Part shown: in pieces, positions 6,945 through 7,099 of the stretch | How positions within the stretch are numbered: position 1 is the first letter of the stretch | How the letters are laid out: the number at the start of each line of letters is the position of its first letter | The notes under the pieces: generated by a model | Told to the model about the DNA's origin: nothing | The model's database searches: none | What the model saw: the letters and a program-made list of their open reading frames with translations, nothing else | Made by a program: the position numbers and the translations under genes | DNA from: Collinsella sp. AF20-14LB | GTDB taxonomy: Bacteria; Actinomycetota; Coriobacteriia; Coriobacteriales; Coriobacteriaceae | DNA length: 7,099 nt | NCBI RefSeq assembly: GCF_003459505.1 | Contig: NZ_QRWD01000030.1 | Span: 1 to 7,099 of the forward strand | Direction: 5' to 3'

Positions 6945-6952
6945 TCACCTCC
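6945..6952 (-). promoter_or_regulatory. Shine-Dalgarno site of acpS
   Basis: The minus strand reads GGAGGTGA here, an eight-base match to the 16S anti-Shine-Dalgarno, five bases from the ATG at 6942 when counted from GGAGG. The alternative ATG at 6954 overlaps this site and has no comparable site of its own, so the site decides the start. It is among the strongest ribosome-binding sites in the window, as expected for the first gene of an operon. Confidence 0.85.
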
Positions 6953-6971
6953 ATATCGCACAGACTAAGTT

Positions 6972-7001
6972 ATTGTAGCCCGTTCACAGAAGATGCGACA
7001 A
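6972..7001 (-). promoter_or_regulatory. Candidate proximal sigma70-type promoter of the operon
   Basis: On the minus strand a -35-like TTGTCG (6996-7001) and a -10-like TACAAT (6972-6977) are 18 bases apart. Transcription would start near 6964-6966, giving a leader of roughly 22 bases before the acpS ATG. It is well placed: after the terminator of the preceding transcript and before the first gene. This is a match by eye to the consensus; no start site has been measured. Confidence 0.6.
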
Positions 7002-7007
7002 ACGAGG

Positions 7008-7037
7008 GTTATAAAACACAGCTACTATGTGAGACAA
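7008..7037 (-). promoter_or_regulatory. Candidate distal sigma70-type promoter of the operon
   Basis: TTGTCT (7032-7037) and TATAAC (7008-7013) on the minus strand are also separated by 18 bases, in the same geometry as the proximal candidate and 36 bases upstream of it. It begins just after the terminator at 7052-7083. Either box pair, or both, could serve the acpS operon. The match is visual only. Confidence 0.45.
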
Positions 7038-7051
7038 GAGCCCGTAAACGC

Positions 7052-7083
7052 AAAAAAGGGGGAGGCCGCGATGCCTCCCCCTT
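7052..7083 (-). terminator. Intrinsic terminator of the upstream transcription unit
   Basis: GGGGGAGGC (58-66 of 7000) pairs with GCCTCCCCC (73-81 of 7000), nine perfect pairs around a six-base loop, extended by two A-T pairs. On the minus strand the stem is followed directly by six Ts (7057-7052). This is a textbook rho-independent terminator for a transcript entering leftward from beyond 7099. No stop codon of that gene is visible in the last bases of the window. On the plus strand the 3' flank is only pyrimidine-rich, so action in that direction is doubtful. It isolates the acpS operon from its upstream neighbour. Confidence 0.9.
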
Positions 7084-7099
7084 CTCCATTTCCTCTGAC

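Noticed and set aside
6952..6954. Upstream ATG of acpS as the start codon
   Set aside because: It overlaps the GGAGGTGA Shine-Dalgarno site that serves the ATG at 6942 and has no site of its own. The added residues MEVN are not part of the conserved N-terminus.
7084..7099. Possible coding end of an upstream gene at the right edge
   Set aside because: Only sixteen bases lie beyond the terminator and none of the minus-strand frames shows a stop codon, so no gene can be supported there.
1..7099. Possible defence, CRISPR or mobile-element content
   Set aside because: Every sizeable stretch is accounted for by recognisable housekeeping genes with conserved order. I saw no spaced repeat array, no transposase or integrase motif and no terminal inverted repeats.

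Overview
The window is a compact chromosomal housekeeping operon. All six genes lie on the minus strand and are read from right to left. The gene order nnr-alr-tsaE-tsaB-rimI-tsaD is typical of Actinobacteria (compare alr to gcp, Rv3423c-Rv3419c, in Mycobacterium tuberculosis). TsaB, RimI and TsaD are fused into one long protein, and the left half is GC-rich. Together these point to a gut Coriobacteriia member, probably Collinsella or a close relative. The genus is an inference from family knowledge, not from a marker gene. I see no mobile element, CRISPR array, tRNA or rRNA.

Layout from right to left. At 7052-7083 a strong intrinsic terminator ends a transcript entering from beyond the right edge. 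Next, 6943-7051 holds two candidate sigma70-type promoters in tandem and a strong Shine-Dalgarno site. The genes follow: acpS (holo-ACP synthase, with an unusual C-terminal tail), nnr (bifunctional NAD(P)HX epimerase/dehydratase), alr (alanine racemase), a family-4 uracil-DNA glycosylase with an Fe-S cluster, tsaE (ATPase for t6A synthesis) and the TsaB-RimI-TsaD fusion. Junctions are 0, 2, 8 and 12 bases, and the last is a 14-base overlap, so co-transcription and translational coupling are very likely. The last 118 bases on the left hold a 9-bp perfect hairpin with an outer 5-bp stem, plus short direct repeats. This is either an operon-end structure or a copy of a dispersed repeat.

The operon links several basic tasks: carrier-protein activation for fatty-acid synthesis, repair of damaged NAD(P)H, D-alanine supply for peptidoglycan, uracil removal from DNA, and t6A37 modification of ANN-decoding tRNAs. 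The RimI domain adds N-terminal protein acetylation, classically of ribosomal protein bS18. TsaE and the fusion together supply three of the four bacterial t6A proteins. The fourth, TsaC/Sua5, is not in the window. The most notable points are the triple fusion, the DNA-repair gene inside this operon, the AcpS tail, the alanine in place of the usual carbamylated-lysine position of Alr, and the left-end repeat structure. I found no convincing new defence or mobile system; this is a mostly ordinary core region.
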